A DNA stretch of 64,000 nt from Hyphomicrobiales bacterium (GCA_900470095.1 UBZM01000019.1:28939-92938); one strand, 5' to 3'. Counted from the stretch's first letter, positions 17,485 through 26,970 are shown. Numbers and translations are program-made. The notes: generated by a model not told the origin, from the sequence alone.

Positions 17485-18057
17485 ATGGGCAGACACAGAA
17501 AGCACGATCCGGAGGAGGTCCTGAACGCGGCGGAGCGGGTGGTCCTCAGCCGCGGCGCGGCCGGCCTCTCGATCGATGCCGTCGCCAAGGAGGCAGGCAT
17601 CGCAAAATCCAGCGTCCTCTACGACTACAAGTCGAAGGGCGCCGTGCTGGAGGCGCTGATCGGGCGGATCATCAAGGCCGACGAGAAGAAGGTTGCCGCC
17701 GCGGTGGCGGCAGCCGATTCCACCCCAAATCCCGAACTGTTCGGCAGGATCGAGGCCACCGCCGCCGGCCAGCCTTCCGCGGACGAACGCGCCATTGCGA
17801 TGGCAGTCAGCGCGGCGGCCTCCCACGAGGACGCGTTTCAGCGCAGCATGCGCGATTGGCTCTCCCGCGACCTCGACGCGATCCAGGCCGGGACCGAAAA
17901 GCCCTTCGCCTCGCTGATGGCCTATCTCGCCCTCTTCGGACTCTCGTCCATCGAATATCAGGGGTTCCGCGAGTTCGAGCCTTCCGAACGCGCCGCCATC
18001 CTGAACGGCATCAAAAGCATCTTCGAACGCATCTCCGAGAATCCGGCTTCCCCATGA
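17485..18057 (+). CDS. TetR family repressor of the RND efflux operon
   Basis: The 190-residue protein has an N-terminal TetR helix-turn-helix (residues 10-56: VLNAAERVVLSRGAAGLSID, VAKEAGIAKSSVLYDYKSKG) and a C-terminal ligand domain like TetR_C of the YbjK/AcrR type. It is the first gene of an operon with the membrane-fusion protein and RND pump. Its TGA overlaps the next ATG (18054-18057). The palindrome inside the promoter fits autoregulation. Inducers are unknown. Confidence 0.93.
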   Translation: MGRHRKHDPEEVLNAAERVVLSRGAAGLSIDAVAKEAGIAKSSVLYDYKSKGAVLEALIGRIIKADEKKVAAAVAAADSTPNPELFGRIEATAAGQPSADERAIAMAVSAAASHEDAFQRSMRDWLSRDLDAIQAGTEKPFASLMAYLALFGLSSIEYQGFREFEPSERAAILNGIKSIFERISENPASP

Positions 18058-19262
18058 ATTCCCAATCTGCCTCTGCCCCTTCCCGCCTGTCGAAGGTCGG
18101 GGAGCAATCCCTTTTGCGCCGGTTTGGCGCCGTCGCGGTCATCCTGTCCATGACGGTGGCGGCAGCGAACGCCCAGGACCCGTCCCGGATGCCGCCGCCT
18201 GCCGTCGCCGTCCTTCAGGTCGAGCCGCGCGCCGTTCCGGTCGTGCGCGACCTGCCCGGCCGCATTGCCGCGACGCGTGTCGCGGAGGTCCGCGCCCGGG
18301 TCTCGGGCATCCTGCTGGAGCGCGTCTTCCAGCAAGGCACGCTCGTCAGGCAGGGGGATGTGCTCTACCGGATCGACCCCAAGCTTTTCGAGGTCAGGGT
18401 CGCGAGCGCGCAGGCCGCCCTGCAGAAGGCCAAGGCCGGCAAGGCCAATTCCGAACAGCAACTCGCGCGCCAGAAGACGCTGCGCGAGCGCGAGGTGGCG
18501 AGCGGGATCAATTTCGAGAACGCGGAACTGGCGCTCGCCCAGGCCAACGCGGATGTCGGGCTGGCCGAAGCCGCGCTGGCGGAGGCGAAGATCAACCTGG
18601 ATTACACTGAGGTTCGGGCCCCGATCACCGGCATCATCGGGGCAGCCCTGGTCACGGAGGGAGCGCTCGTCACCGCCGACGCCCCCCAACACCTGGCCTT
18701 GATCCAGCAGATCGACCCGGTCTACGCGGATTTCACGCAGTCGGCTCAGGAGCTTCTGGCGCTGAAACGCTCGGTCGATGCCGGCAAGCTCGCTAGCCCT
18801 GAGCCGGGCAAGGCCCGTGTCGAGCTGGTCTTCGACGACGGCGCCACCTATGCGCAGGCCGGTTCGCTCCTGTTTGCCAGTGCCAGCGTCGATGCGACGA
18901 CCGGTCAGGTGACGCTGCGTGCCGAGTTCCCGAATGCGAAGGGCGACCTGCTGCCCGGCATGTATGTTCGTGTCCGCCTCGAGCAGGCGGTCCGGGAGGG
19001 CGCGATCACCGTGCCGCAGCGCGCCATCGTCCGCACGCAGGAGGGGCGAGCCCAGATCTACGTGATCACGCCTGACAATACTGCCGAGGCGCGTGACGTC
19101 GAGCTTGGCGAGGCCATCGGCTCCGACTGGCTCGTCCTGTCCGGTCTCAAGGCCGGCGAAAAGGTCGCGGTTGACGGCGTCCAGAAACTCCAGCCTGGCG
19201 CAAAACTGGCGCCGGAGCCCTGGTCGCCTGCGACCGATGCTGATGGCTCGAAGAGCCGATAG
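18054..19262 (+). CDS. RND efflux periplasmic adaptor (membrane-fusion) subunit
   Basis: The 402-residue adaptor has an N-terminal signal or anchor segment (to about AANA-QD, residue 40). The lipoyl half motifs are VRARVSGILLERVFQQGTLV and LDYTEVRAPITGIIG, flanking an alpha hairpin (about 110-185). Beta-barrel and membrane-proximal domains follow (LPGMYVRVRLEQA, KVAVDGVQKLQPG). It has no lipobox, so it is not a lipoprotein, unlike E. coli AcrA. It would link the inner-membrane pump to an outer-membrane channel, which is not encoded here. Confidence 0.95.
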   Translation: MNSQSASAPSRLSKVGEQSLLRRFGAVAVILSMTVAAANAQDPSRMPPPAVAVLQVEPRAVPVVRDLPGRIAATRVAEVRARVSGILLERVFQQGTLVRQGDVLYRIDPKLFEVRVASAQAALQKAKAGKANSEQQLARQKTLREREVASGINFENAELALAQANADVGLAEAALAEAKINLDYTEVRAPITGIIGAALVTEGALVTADAPQHLALIQQIDPVYADFTQSAQELLALKRSVDAGKLASPEPGKARVELVFDDGATYAQAGSLLFASASVDATTGQVTLRAEFPNAKGDLLPGMYVRVRLEQAVREGAITVPQRAIVRTQEGRAQIYVITPDNTAEARDVELGEAIGSDWLVLSGLKAGEKVAVDGVQKLQPGAKLAPEPWSPATDADGSKSR

Positions 19263-19270
19263 GTCCTGAC

Positions 19271-22200
19271 ATGGCACAGTTTTTCATCAGGCGGCCGATC
19301 CTCGCCTGGGTCTTCGCGCTGTTCATCTGCATTGCCGGCGCGCTGGCCCTGCCCTTCCTGCCGATCGCGCAGTACCCCAAGGTCGCGCCGCCGCAGCTGA
19401 CGATCTCGACCGCCTACCCCGGCGCCTCGCCCCAGGAGATCTACCAGGGCGTGACCCGCCTGATCGAGGAAGAGCTGAACGGCGTCGCCGGGCTGCTCTA
19501 TTTCGAGTCGACCTCGGACAACTCCGGCTCGGTCTCGATCAACGCGACCTTCCAGCCCGGCACGGATATCGATCAGGCGTCGGTCAAGGTCCAGAACGCG
19601 ATCAAGCGGGTCGAATCCCGGCTGCCGCGGGCGGTCACCACGCAGGGCGTTTCCGTCGAGGAGGCATCCGCGGGCTTCCTGATGATCGTCTCGCTGACCT
19701 CGCTGGACGGGCAAATGGACGAGGTCGCGCTCGGCGACTACCTCAACCGCAATGTGCTCGGCGAGCTTCGGCGCATCGAGGGTGTCGGCCGGGCGCAGCT
19801 CTTCGCGGCCCAGCGCGCCATGCGCGTCTGGATCGACCCGGTGAAGATGGTCGGCCTGAAGCTGACCGCCGACGACATCACGGCCGCGATCAGCGCGCAG
19901 AACGCCCAGGTGGCGGCCGGCCAGATCGGCGCCGCGCCGAACCCGGTCAGCCAGGACCTGACCGCAACCGTGCTCGTCAAGGGCCAGCTCGCGAGCGCGG
20001 CCGAGTTCGGCGAGATCGTGCTGCGCGCCAATGCCGACGGCAGCACCGTTCGGCTGCGCGACGTCGCGCGCATCGAGCTCGGCGCGGAAAACTACAATTT
20101 CAGCAGCCGTCTCAACGGCAAGCCGAGCGCGGCGGTGGGCATCCAGCTCTCGTCCACCGGCAACGCGGTCGCGACCTCGCAGGCGATCCGCAACAAGCTC
20201 GCCGAGCTTTCGCGGTTCTTCCCCAAGGGCGTCGAGCAATCGATTCCCTACGATACCAGCCCCTTCGTCTCGGCCTCGATCAAGAAGGTGCTCCTCACGC
20301 TGCTGGAAGCGGTCGGGCTCGTCTTCATCGTGATGCTGATCTTCCTTCAGAACATCCGCTACACCGTGATCCCGACGCTCGTCGTGCCGGTCGCGTTGCT
20401 CGGAACCTGCGCGGTCATGTACGCGACCGGGTTCTCGATCAACGTGCTGACGATGTTCGCGATGGTGCTCGCCATCGGCATCCTCGTCGACGACGCCATC
20501 GTCGTCGTCGAGAATGTCGAGCGCATCATGGCCGAGGAAGGCCTGTCTCCGCGGGCGGCGACGAAGAAGGCCATGGGCCAGATCACAGGCGCGATCCTCG
20601 GGATCACGCTCGTGCTCGCCAGCGTCTTCATCCCGATGGCCTTCTTCCCCGGATCGACCGGCATCATCTACCGCCAGTTCAGCCTGACCATGGTCGTCTC
20701 GATCCTGTTCTCGGCCTTCCTGGCCCTGTCGCTGACGCCGGCGCTGTGCGCGACGTTCCTGAAGCCGATCGCTAGGGGACATCACGAGAAGAAGGGGCTC
20801 GGCGGCTGGTTCAACCGCAACTTCGACCGGGTTACCGCCGGCTACTCCCGCAGTGTCCTCGGCCTGGCGAAGCGGGCCGGTCGCGTCATGGTGGTCTATC
20901 TCGCGCTGGTCGTCGGGCTCGGCTACCTCATCGTCAAGCTGCCCAGCGCCTTCGTGCCGAACGAGGACCAGGGCTATGTCATCGTCGACATCCAGGGCCC
21001 GCCGGAAGCCAGCGCCAACCGCACGCTCGCCTCGATCAAGCAGATCGAAGGCATCTTCCAGGCCGACCCCGCCGTCGCGAATGTCGTGGCGATCCAGGGC
21101 TTCAGCTTCTCCGGCAACGGCGCGAATGCCGCGCTTGCTTTCGTGACGCTGAAGGACTGGAGCGAGCGTGGCGCCGACAGCTCGGCCCAGGCCGTGGCGG
21201 ACCGGGCCAATGCCCAGTTGTTCAGCCTGAAGGACGCGACGACCTTTGCCCTGTCGCCGCCGCCGATCGAGGGTTTTGGCACGACGAACGGCTTTGCCTT
21301 CCGCCTCCAGGACCGTGCCGGCGCCGGCCAGCGCGCGCTCGCCACGGCGGCCGCGGACCTGCTTGCCCGGGCCGGCAAGAGCAGCGTGGTCACGGGCCTG
21401 CGCATCGAGGGCATGCCGGACGCCGCGCAGCTTCTGCTCGTCATCGACCGCGAGAAGGCCAACACATTCGGCGTCACCTTCACCGACATCAACACCACGA
21501 TCACGGCCAATCTCGGCTCGTCCTATGTCAATGACCACCCGAACGCCGGACGCATGCAGCGGGTGATCGTGCAGGGGCGCGACCGCGACCGTCTCCAGGC
21601 GGAGGACCTGCTCAAGCTCAACGTCCGCAACGCCCAGGGCGGGATGGTGCCGCTGTCGTCCTTCGCGATCGCGCAATGGCAGAAAGGCGCTCCACAGATC
21701 GTGGGCTATAATGGCTACCCGACCGTCCGGATCACTGGCGAGCCGGCTCCCGGCCAGTCCTCGGGCGCGGCCATCGCCGAGATGGAGCGGCTCGTCGCCG
21801 AAGTTCCGGGCGGGTTCGGCTTCGAATGGACCGGGCAATCGCTGGAGGAGATCAAGTCCGGCTCGCAGGCGCCCATGCTGTTTGCGCTCAGCATCCTGTT
21901 CGTGTTCCTGCTGCTCGCCGGTCTCTACGAAAGCTGGTCGATCCCGCTCTCGGTGATGCTGGTCGTGCCGCTCGGCATCATCGGTTGCGTGCTCGCCGTC
22001 ATGCTGAGGGGGATGCCCAACGACATCTACTTCAAGGTCGGCCTGATCGCGATCATCGGCCTCTCCGCCAAGAACGCGATCCTGATCGTCGAGTTCGCGA
22101 GGGATTATTATGCGGAGGGTCGGTCGCTGCTGGATTCGGCGACGGATGCGGCAAAGGTCCGTTTCCGGCCGATCATCATGACCTCGCTCGCCTTCGCGCT

Positions 22201-22474
22201 CGGTGTCGTGCCGCTGGCGATCGCGACCGGCCCGAGCGCCGCCAGCCAGAACGCGCTCGGCACCGGCGTGCTTGGCGGCATGATCTCGGCGACCGTGCTC
22301 GCGATATTCTTCGTACCGGTCTTCTTCGTGTTCGTGCTCAAGCTGCTCAGGACCAGGCGGCCGGGCGACCAGCACGAGGACGGCACCGCAGAGGCTCCCG
22401 CAGCAGCGACTCCGGCCCTGTCTCAGGAGCCAGCCGGCGGGGTCGCGGTCACGTCGGCAAGCTCCTCGGCCTGA
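19271..22474 (+). CDS. RND multidrug efflux permease (HAE1 family)
   Basis: This 1067-residue proton-driven pump is full length for AcrB/MexB relatives. It starts MAQFFIRRPILAWVFALFIC. The transmembrane relay is intact: the Asp pair in GILVDDAIVVVENVE and the Lys in GLSAKNAILIVEFARD. The second half opens after SAFVPNEDQGY. It follows the adaptor by 8 bases. A very long antisense frame over this gene is an effect of base composition. No outer-membrane channel gene follows, so a TolC/OprM homologue elsewhere must serve it. Substrates are unknown. Confidence 0.97.
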   Translation: MAQFFIRRPILAWVFALFICIAGALALPFLPIAQYPKVAPPQLTISTAYPGASPQEIYQGVTRLIEEELNGVAGLLYFESTSDNSGSVSINATFQPGTDIDQASVKVQNAIKRVESRLPRAVTTQGVSVEEASAGFLMIVSLTSLDGQMDEVALGDYLNRNVLGELRRIEGVGRAQLFAAQRAMRVWIDPVKMVGLKLTADDITAAISAQNAQVAAGQIGAAPNPVSQDLTATVLVKGQLASAAEFGEIVLRANADGSTVRLRDVARIELGAENYNFSSRLNGKPSAAVGIQLSSTGNAVATSQAIRNKLAELSRFFPKGVEQSIPYDTSPFVSASIKKVLLTLLEAVGLVFIVMLIFLQNIRYTVIPTLVVPVALLGTCAVMYATGFSINVLTMFAMVLAIGILVDDAIVVVENVERIMAEEGLSPRAATKKAMGQITGAILGITLVLASVFIPMAFFPGSTGIIYRQFSLTMVVSILFSAFLALSLTPALCATFLKPIARGHHEKKGLGGWFNRNFDRVTAGYSRSVLGLAKRAGRVMVVYLALVVGLGYLIVKLPSAFVPNEDQGYVIVDIQGPPEASANRTLASIKQIEGIFQADPAVANVVAIQGFSFSGNGANAALAFVTLKDWSERGADSSAQAVADRANAQLFSLKDATTFALSPPPIEGFGTTNGFAFRLQDRAGAGQRALATAAADLLARAGKSSVVTGLRIEGMPDAAQLLLVIDREKANTFGVTFTDINTTITANLGSSYVNDHPNAGRMQRVIVQGRDRDRLQAEDLLKLNVRNAQGGMVPLSSFAIAQWQKGAPQIVGYNGYPTVRITGEPAPGQSSGAAIAEMERLVAEVPGGFGFEWTGQSLEEIKSGSQAPMLFALSILFVFLLLAGLYESWSIPLSVMLVVPLGIIGCVLAVMLRGMPNDIYFKVGLIAIIGLSAKNAILIVEFARDYYAEGRSLLDSATDAAKVRFRPIIMTSLAFALGVVPLAIATGPSAASQNALGTGVLGGMISATVLAIFFVPVFFVFVLKLLRTRRPGDQHEDGTAEAPAAATPALSQEPAGGVAVTSASSSA

Positions 22475-22514
22475 CGGTTCGCCGCGAGGTCGAGGCCGGC
22501 TTCGAAGAGTGTCG

Positions 22515-22725
22515 CCAGACTCCGTGTCCGGTCGCGCCAGCGGGGTTGCCTTCGCCGGCAGGCCGGACCGCGCAGGCCTTCCGGCGCCCCCGCCGCGCCT
22601 TCACGGATGGTGCAGCATTCGCGCACGCCCAAGGCGGTCCTTCCGACACGGGGAAGGTCGCCGCGGCCTAGCCTTTGAGCAGACGTTTCGAAGGTCGCAG
22701 GTGGGCGGGAAGCCGAACTTCGCGA
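22515..22725 (+). repeat. Dispersed intergenic repeat family 1, copy A
   Basis: It shares the blocks GCAGGCCGGACCGCGC (near 22557) and GAGCAGACGTTTCGAAGGTC (near 22676) with copies B (30830) and C (37764). It fills most of the 355-bp gap after the RND gene. Frames through it are open on both strands but are not genes. Confidence 0.75.
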
Positions 22726-22829
22726 CCGCCGCCGCAAACGCCTTGATCGCGTCAGAAGCTGACCCAAGGGCGGTTCCAACAAGCGGACGCTGGAGCGAGC
22801 AGTGAAGCGACGTTGAGCATTAGCCGATT

Positions 22830-23723
22830 TCACCTTTTCAAGCGCAGGGCGTCCACGAGCAGGGCAAATGCCGGAGTAGGCTGACGCCGGCTAGGGTAAT
22901 ACAAGTGATAGCCGGGATAGCTTGGACACCAGTCTTCAAGGACGCTGATCAAGCTGCCGGCTTCGAGATGATGCCGTACCTTGTCCCGCGGCAGGAAGCC
23001 CAGCCCAAAGCCATCCAGCGCGGCCTTCTCGATCAGTTCGATCGTGTTGAAGGCGAGTGGTCCGTCAGCGCGAACCTTAAGCTCGCGCCCGTCCTTCCTG
23101 AAGTCCCAGACGAAATGTCCGCGCGAGGCGGAGAGGCGAAGGTTGATGCAACGGTGCCGTACCAAGTCCTGGGGAATGGTCGGAGCCGGCAGCTCCGTAA
23201 AATACGCGGGTGACCCGACCATGGTCATTTCGAGGTCGGGCGCGATGCGGACCGCTATCATATCCTTGTCGACATGCTCCCCGAGGCGAATGCCGGCGTC
23301 GAAGCGCTCGGCAACGATGTCGACCAAGCCATAGTCGGAGACGATCTCGACGCTGACGTCTGGGTACCTCGGCAGAAAGGTCTTCAGCACCGGGTAAATG
23401 ATGGTGTCCGTCGCATGCTCGACCGACGTGATGCGGATCGTGCCGGCGGGTTTCTCGCGCATCTCGCTCAGGGCGGCGAGGCTCTCATCGAGCCCGCTCA
23501 AGGCCGGGACCAGCGTCTGCAACAAGCGTTCGCCGGCATCTGTGGGCGAGACACTTCTGGTGGTTCGTCTCAGCAGGCTGAGGCCTAACCGGCCTTCCAG
23601 ACGTCGCACGATCTGGCTGAGGGCCGACTGGGACATGCCGAGCTTCGCCGCCGCCAGCGTGAAGCTGCCCGCCTCGGCGACGGCCATGAAGGCCGACAGA
23701 TCGGCAAGATCCTCGCGTTTCAT
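22830..23723 (-). CDS. LysR family transcriptional regulator
   Basis: This 297-residue regulator has a winged helix-turn-helix at residues 8-66 (FMAVAEAGSFTLAAAKLGMS, QSALSQIVRRLEGRLGLSLL). Its substrate-binding domain contains LPRDKVRHHLEAGSLISVLE and the end TPAFALLVDALRLKR, typical of the subgroup that controls oxidoreductase and quinone-linked genes. It is divergent from the four-gene redox operon starting at 23858, with overlapping palindromes in between, so it is the likely activator of that operon. Confidence 0.94.
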   Translation of the reverse strand: MKREDLADLSAFMAVAEAGSFTLAAAKLGMSQSALSQIVRRLEGRLGLSLLRRTTRSVSPTDAGERLLQTLVPALSGLDESLAALSEMREKPAGTIRITSVEHATDTIIYPVLKTFLPRYPDVSVEIVSDYGLVDIVAERFDAGIRLGEHVDKDMIAVRIAPDLEMTMVGSPAYFTELPAPTIPQDLVRHRCINLRLSASRGHFVWDFRKDGRELKVRADGPLAFNTIELIEKAALDGFGLGFLPRDKVRHHLEAGSLISVLEDWCPSYPGYHLYYPSRRQPTPAFALLVDALRLKR

Positions 23724-23756
23724 TCAGTGCGCCTGCTTCTAGGTTCATGCAATTCA

Positions 23757-23778
23757 TAGCGGCTAATCGCTAATAGCG
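23757..23778. promoter_or_regulatory. Overlapping LysR-type palindromes
   Basis: TAGCG-N6-CGCTA (23757-23772) and CGCTA-A-TAGCG (23768-23778) share their CGCTA. They lie 34 bases from the lysR start and 80 bases from the start of the divergent operon. Two stacked half-site pairs are typical of LysR recognition and activation sites. Confidence 0.6.
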
Positions 23779-23857
23779 ACAGCGCGTACGTTACGGCCAT
23801 CGGAACAGCGCTGGCCCTTGGGCACACCAACGGCAGCCTCATCAAAAGGGAATGGCC

Positions 23858-24907
23858 ATGAACGAAGTGTCCGCTACGTCCACCACCGGCTTCAACCGTC
23901 GTAGCGTTCTCTCGCTCGGCTCGGTCCTCGTCGCGGCGATGATCGTCCCCACCGTGGTCAAAGCCGCTCCGGCATCGACGGCTGCCAAGGTCGGTGGAGC
24001 GACGGTAAAGGCCGTCCAGTTCAAGAACAACGCCATCACACTCGCCGGCAACCTCTATCTGCCCGCCGGCTTTACCGAGGGCCGCAAGTATGCCGCGATC
24101 ATCACCGTCCATCCGGGCGGTGGCGTGAAGGAGCAGACCGCAGGACTCTATGCGCTGAAGCTCGCTGAGCAGGGCTTCGTAACGCTTGCCTTCGACGCCG
24201 GCCACCAGGGCGCCAGCGGCGGCGAACCGCGCTTTCTCGACGATCCGATGCGGCGCGTCGGCGACATCTACAGCGCGGTCGATTACCTCATTTCGCTCCC
24301 CTATATCGATGCGAACCGCATTGGCGCGCTCGGCGTCTGCGCAGGCAGCGGCACGGCCATCAAGGCCGCCTCCACCGATCGCCGGATCAAGGTCGTCGGC
24401 ACGGTGAGCGCCGTCGACGTCGGCGCCGCGACCCGCAAGGGCTGGGACGGAAAGGCCACCGTCGCCGAGCAGATCGCCACGCTCGACGCCGTTGCCAAGC
24501 AGCGCTCGGCCGAGGTCACCGGCGCCGCCCCGGTCTACGTGCCTTACGTTCCCGCCGTTGGCGACAAGACCGCTCCGCGCGATCTTCAGGAGGCCGCCGA
24601 TTACTATCTGACGCCTCGCGGCCAGCACCCGAACGCGCCCAACAAGCTGCTGCTGACCAGCCTCAGCGCCATGGTCTCGTTCACGGGCTTTGACCAGATC
24701 GAGACCCTGCTGACCCAGCCGCTCATGGTCGTCGCCGGCAGCGAGGCGGGCTCGCTCTGGCACAGCCACGAGCTGCACGCCAAGGCGGCGGGGCCGAAGG
24801 AACTGTTCGTCGTCCCAGGTGCCACGCACATGGACCTCTATGACGGCGCTGGCGCCGACCTCGCGGCGGGCAAGCTGGCCCCGTTCTTTACCCGCACGTT
24901 GGCTTAA
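23858..24907 (+). CDS. Exported alpha/beta hydrolase, dienelactone hydrolase-like
   Basis: The 349-residue protein starts with a twin-arginine-like export signal (FNRRSVLSLGSVLVAAMIVP, cleavage near VKA-AP). The hydrolase core shows HPGGG, AFDAGHQGASGG and a nucleophile elbow GVCAGSG in which Cys takes the usual Ser place, as in dienelactone hydrolase. The catalytic His is in PGATHMDLYD. Substrate is unknown. The second ATG (23858) is chosen because AAGGGA lies 6 bases upstream of the ATGGCC preceding it. It is the first gene of a four-gene operon. Confidence 0.88.
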   Translation: MNEVSATSTTGFNRRSVLSLGSVLVAAMIVPTVVKAAPASTAAKVGGATVKAVQFKNNAITLAGNLYLPAGFTEGRKYAAIITVHPGGGVKEQTAGLYALKLAEQGFVTLAFDAGHQGASGGEPRFLDDPMRRVGDIYSAVDYLISLPYIDANRIGALGVCAGSGTAIKAASTDRRIKVVGTVSAVDVGAATRKGWDGKATVAEQIATLDAVAKQRSAEVTGAAPVYVPYVPAVGDKTAPRDLQEAADYYLTPRGQHPNAPNKLLLTSLSAMVSFTGFDQIETLLTQPLMVVAGSEAGSLWHSHELHAKAAGPKELFVVPGATHMDLYDGAGADLAAGKLAPFFTRTLA

Positions 24908-24927
24908 GCGGCTGAGGTGTTGGCCGC

Positions 24928-25581
24928 ATGACGACGCGACGCGCCCAAATCATGCTCTGGGGCTTAGCAGCACTGATCGTAGGGATACCGGTGGTTTCGA
25001 CCATCTCGGTCGTCATTATCGAGAACAGGCAGCATACGAAAAATATGGTTCTGGCGGACGCGTTGCGCGCTTCGCCAGAGCAGCAACAAAGCCGCGATCT
25101 GGTCGTGTATTTTTCGCGCTCCGGCAACACCGAGCTGATGGCATTGGAGATTGCCAAGGAGCGGCGCGCGCGGGTCGTTCAGCTAGTAGACGCCGCGTAC
25201 CGGATCGGCTTGCGCGGCTGGCTGAATGCCATGCGAGACGCTCGGAAGCAGCGCGCGGCGATAACGCCGGAAAAGATCGATCTGTCCGGATATGACACGA
25301 TCTATGTCGGCTCGCCGATCTGGCTGTACAGCCCGGCGCCGCCGGTATGGCAATTCGTGCAAAGCAACGATCTCAGCGGCAAGCGCGTCATCCTCTTCAA
25401 TTCGCTGAACAGCAAATTTGAGCAGAGCTACATCGACGCTTTCGCCCGCCTCGTACGCCAGAAGGGCGGCACCTTCGCGCGCCATATCTTCATCGTTCGC
25501 GGGCGCATGACGCGCCAGATGGAGAGGCTCGACTTCCTAGCGGAAACAACAAGGCTCCTTCGCGAAGCGGCCGAGCTCTAA
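24928..25581 (+). CDS. Membrane-anchored flavodoxin-like protein
   Basis: The 217-residue protein has an N-terminal transmembrane anchor (residues 8-31, IMLWGLAALIVGIPVVSTIS) followed by a flavodoxin domain. The FMN phosphate loop is VVYFSRSGNTELMA and a second flavin loop is YVGSPIWLYSPAPPVW. It may carry electrons at the membrane, perhaps between the SDR and the cytochrome P460-like protein of the same operon (inference). The gap to the hydrolase is 20 bases. Confidence 0.88.
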   Translation: MTTRRAQIMLWGLAALIVGIPVVSTISVVIIENRQHTKNMVLADALRASPEQQQSRDLVVYFSRSGNTELMALEIAKERRARVVQLVDAAYRIGLRGWLNAMRDARKQRAAITPEKIDLSGYDTIYVGSPIWLYSPAPPVWQFVQSNDLSGKRVILFNSLNSKFEQSYIDAFARLVRQKGGTFARHIFIVRGRMTRQMERLDFLAETTRLLREAAEL

Positions 25582-25653
25582 AAATCCTGGTGCGTGCGCT
25601 GAGGCCGTCTCGCCATGCCGCGCGCCGCTGACCCCAAAAGAGAAAGAACGACA

Positions 25654-26487
25654 ATGAGCAAGGTTTGGTTCGTGACCGGCGCAGGCCGTGGCCTCGGCAT
25701 CGATATCGCCCGAAAGGCATTGGCGGCCGGGCATTCGGTCGTTGCCACGGGGCGCAAGCCCGAAACCATGCTGAATGCGATCGGCGCCCATGAGAACCTG
25801 CTCACGGTGGCGCTCGACATCACCGACCCAGAGGGGGCGATCGCCGCGGCGCAGGCAGCCGTGGATCGGTTCGGCCGGATCGACGTCCTGGTGAACAACG
25901 CGGGCAATTTCTACGCCGGGTACTTCGAGAACATCAGCCCAGACCACTTCAGGGCGCAGATGGAAACGAACTTCTTCGGTCCCCTCAACGTCACACGTGC
26001 GATCCTCCCGATCATGCGCAGGCAGCGCGCTGGCCAGGTCATCACGGTCTCCTCCCTGGCCGGCCTAATCGGGCAGGAATTCGTGGTCGCCTACGCAGCC
26101 TCGAAGTTCGCTCTGGAGGGGTGGATGGAGTCGCTGCGCTTCGACGTGGCGCCCTTCGGCATCGATGCCATGGTCGTCGATCCGGGCTTCTTCCGCACGG
26201 AGCTTCTCGTCGAGGGCGCCTCGACCATCTGGCCGGAACTCCCGATCGAGGACTATGCCGAGCGCACGGCTCAGACGATCGCAGCCTGGTCGGGTATGAA
26301 CGGCCAGCAAGGCGGCGATCCCGCCAAGCTGGCGGGCGCGATCGTGACCCTGTCGGATTCCGGGAAGCTGCCCCTCCGCTTTGTCGCTGGCGGTGACGCC
26401 ATGGCTGCGGTCGAAGCCAATCTGAAGACCGTACAGAGCCAGATCGACGCGCTTCGCGACCTGTCCGCCTCCCTCGCCCACGACTGA
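25654..26487 (+). CDS. Short-chain dehydrogenase/reductase
   Basis: The 277-residue Rossmann enzyme has the NAD(P) motif TGAGRGLG (residues 7-14), an ATGRKPE second strand favouring NADP, NNAG, the catalytic Ser in VSSLAG and the YAASK (Tyr-x3-Lys) pair. It belongs to the classical SDR group. It is third in the operon, 72 bases after the flavodoxin, and its substrate is unknown. Confidence 0.92.
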   Translation: MSKVWFVTGAGRGLGIDIARKALAAGHSVVATGRKPETMLNAIGAHENLLTVALDITDPEGAIAAAQAAVDRFGRIDVLVNNAGNFYAGYFENISPDHFRAQMETNFFGPLNVTRAILPIMRRQRAGQVITVSSLAGLIGQEFVVAYAASKFALEGWMESLRFDVAPFGIDAMVVDPGFFRTELLVEGASTIWPELPIEDYAERTAQTIAAWSGMNGQQGGDPAKLAGAIVTLSDSGKLPLRFVAGGDAMAAVEANLKTVQSQIDALRDLSASLAHD

Positions 26488-26508
26488 TCAGAGCCGAAAG
26501 GAATTTCC

Positions 26509-26970
26509 ATGTTGGTTCATCGCGTGGCCTTGGTGGCGATCGCGCTGCTTGCCTGCTCGTTTCCGCCCGCATTCGGCCAAACCAACCGGGCGACCTTCCC
26601 AAAGGCCTTCGACAGATACGTGTTGTACGCGACCTACGACCGCGGCTTCGCCAAGGAGGAGGCGTTCGCGCTGCCCGAGACACTGGCTCTCGCGAAGGCT
26701 GGAAAGCCGCTGCCGCCCGGCACGCAGCTCGTCCTCGGCATATGGAGGGCGCGCCAACTTGCGGAGTATTTCGTGATGGAGAAGGGGGTGAACTGGGGCG
26801 CGGATTTCCCGGCCGATGTCCGCACGGGCGACTGGCATTTCCAGCAGTTCGACACGACCCGCCAGGTAATGCGCACGGCGTTCGCAGAGAGGTGCCAGTC
26901 CTGTCATAGCTCGCAGTCCCGGGATGATTACCTGTTCACGATCGACAGGATGCGGACTTATATTCCTTGA
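26509..26970 (+). CDS. Cytochrome P460-family periplasmic haem protein
   Basis: The 153-residue protein has a signal peptide (cleavage near AFG-QT, residue 23) and a CXXCH haem site (CQSCH) near the C-terminus. The family pattern around it includes GDWHFQQFD and RDDYLFTIDRMR. P460-family proteins oxidise hydroxylamine or act as small periplasmic haem proteins. The P460-type Lys cross-link cannot be confirmed from sequence alone. It is the last gene of the LysR-controlled operon. Confidence 0.85.
   Translation: MLVHRVALVAIALLACSFPPAFGQTNRATFPKAFDRYVLYATYDRGFAKEEAFALPETLALAKAGKPLPPGTQLVLGIWRARQLAEYFVMEKGVNWGADFPADVRTGDWHFQQFDTTRQVMRTAFAERCQSCHSSQSRDDYLFTIDRMRTYIP

Noticed and set aside
19058..22375. 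A 1105-codon minus-strand frame opposite the RND pump genes
   Set aside because: It is the antisense of a well-supported RND gene. Its Asp/Arg/Gly-rich composition is what high-G+C third positions give, and it has no family signature.
22423..22833. A 136-codon minus-strand frame and similar frames at 30784, 37788 and 54366
   Set aside because: They run through copies of the intergenic repeat. The peptide similarity between them comes from the repeat and not from a protein family.
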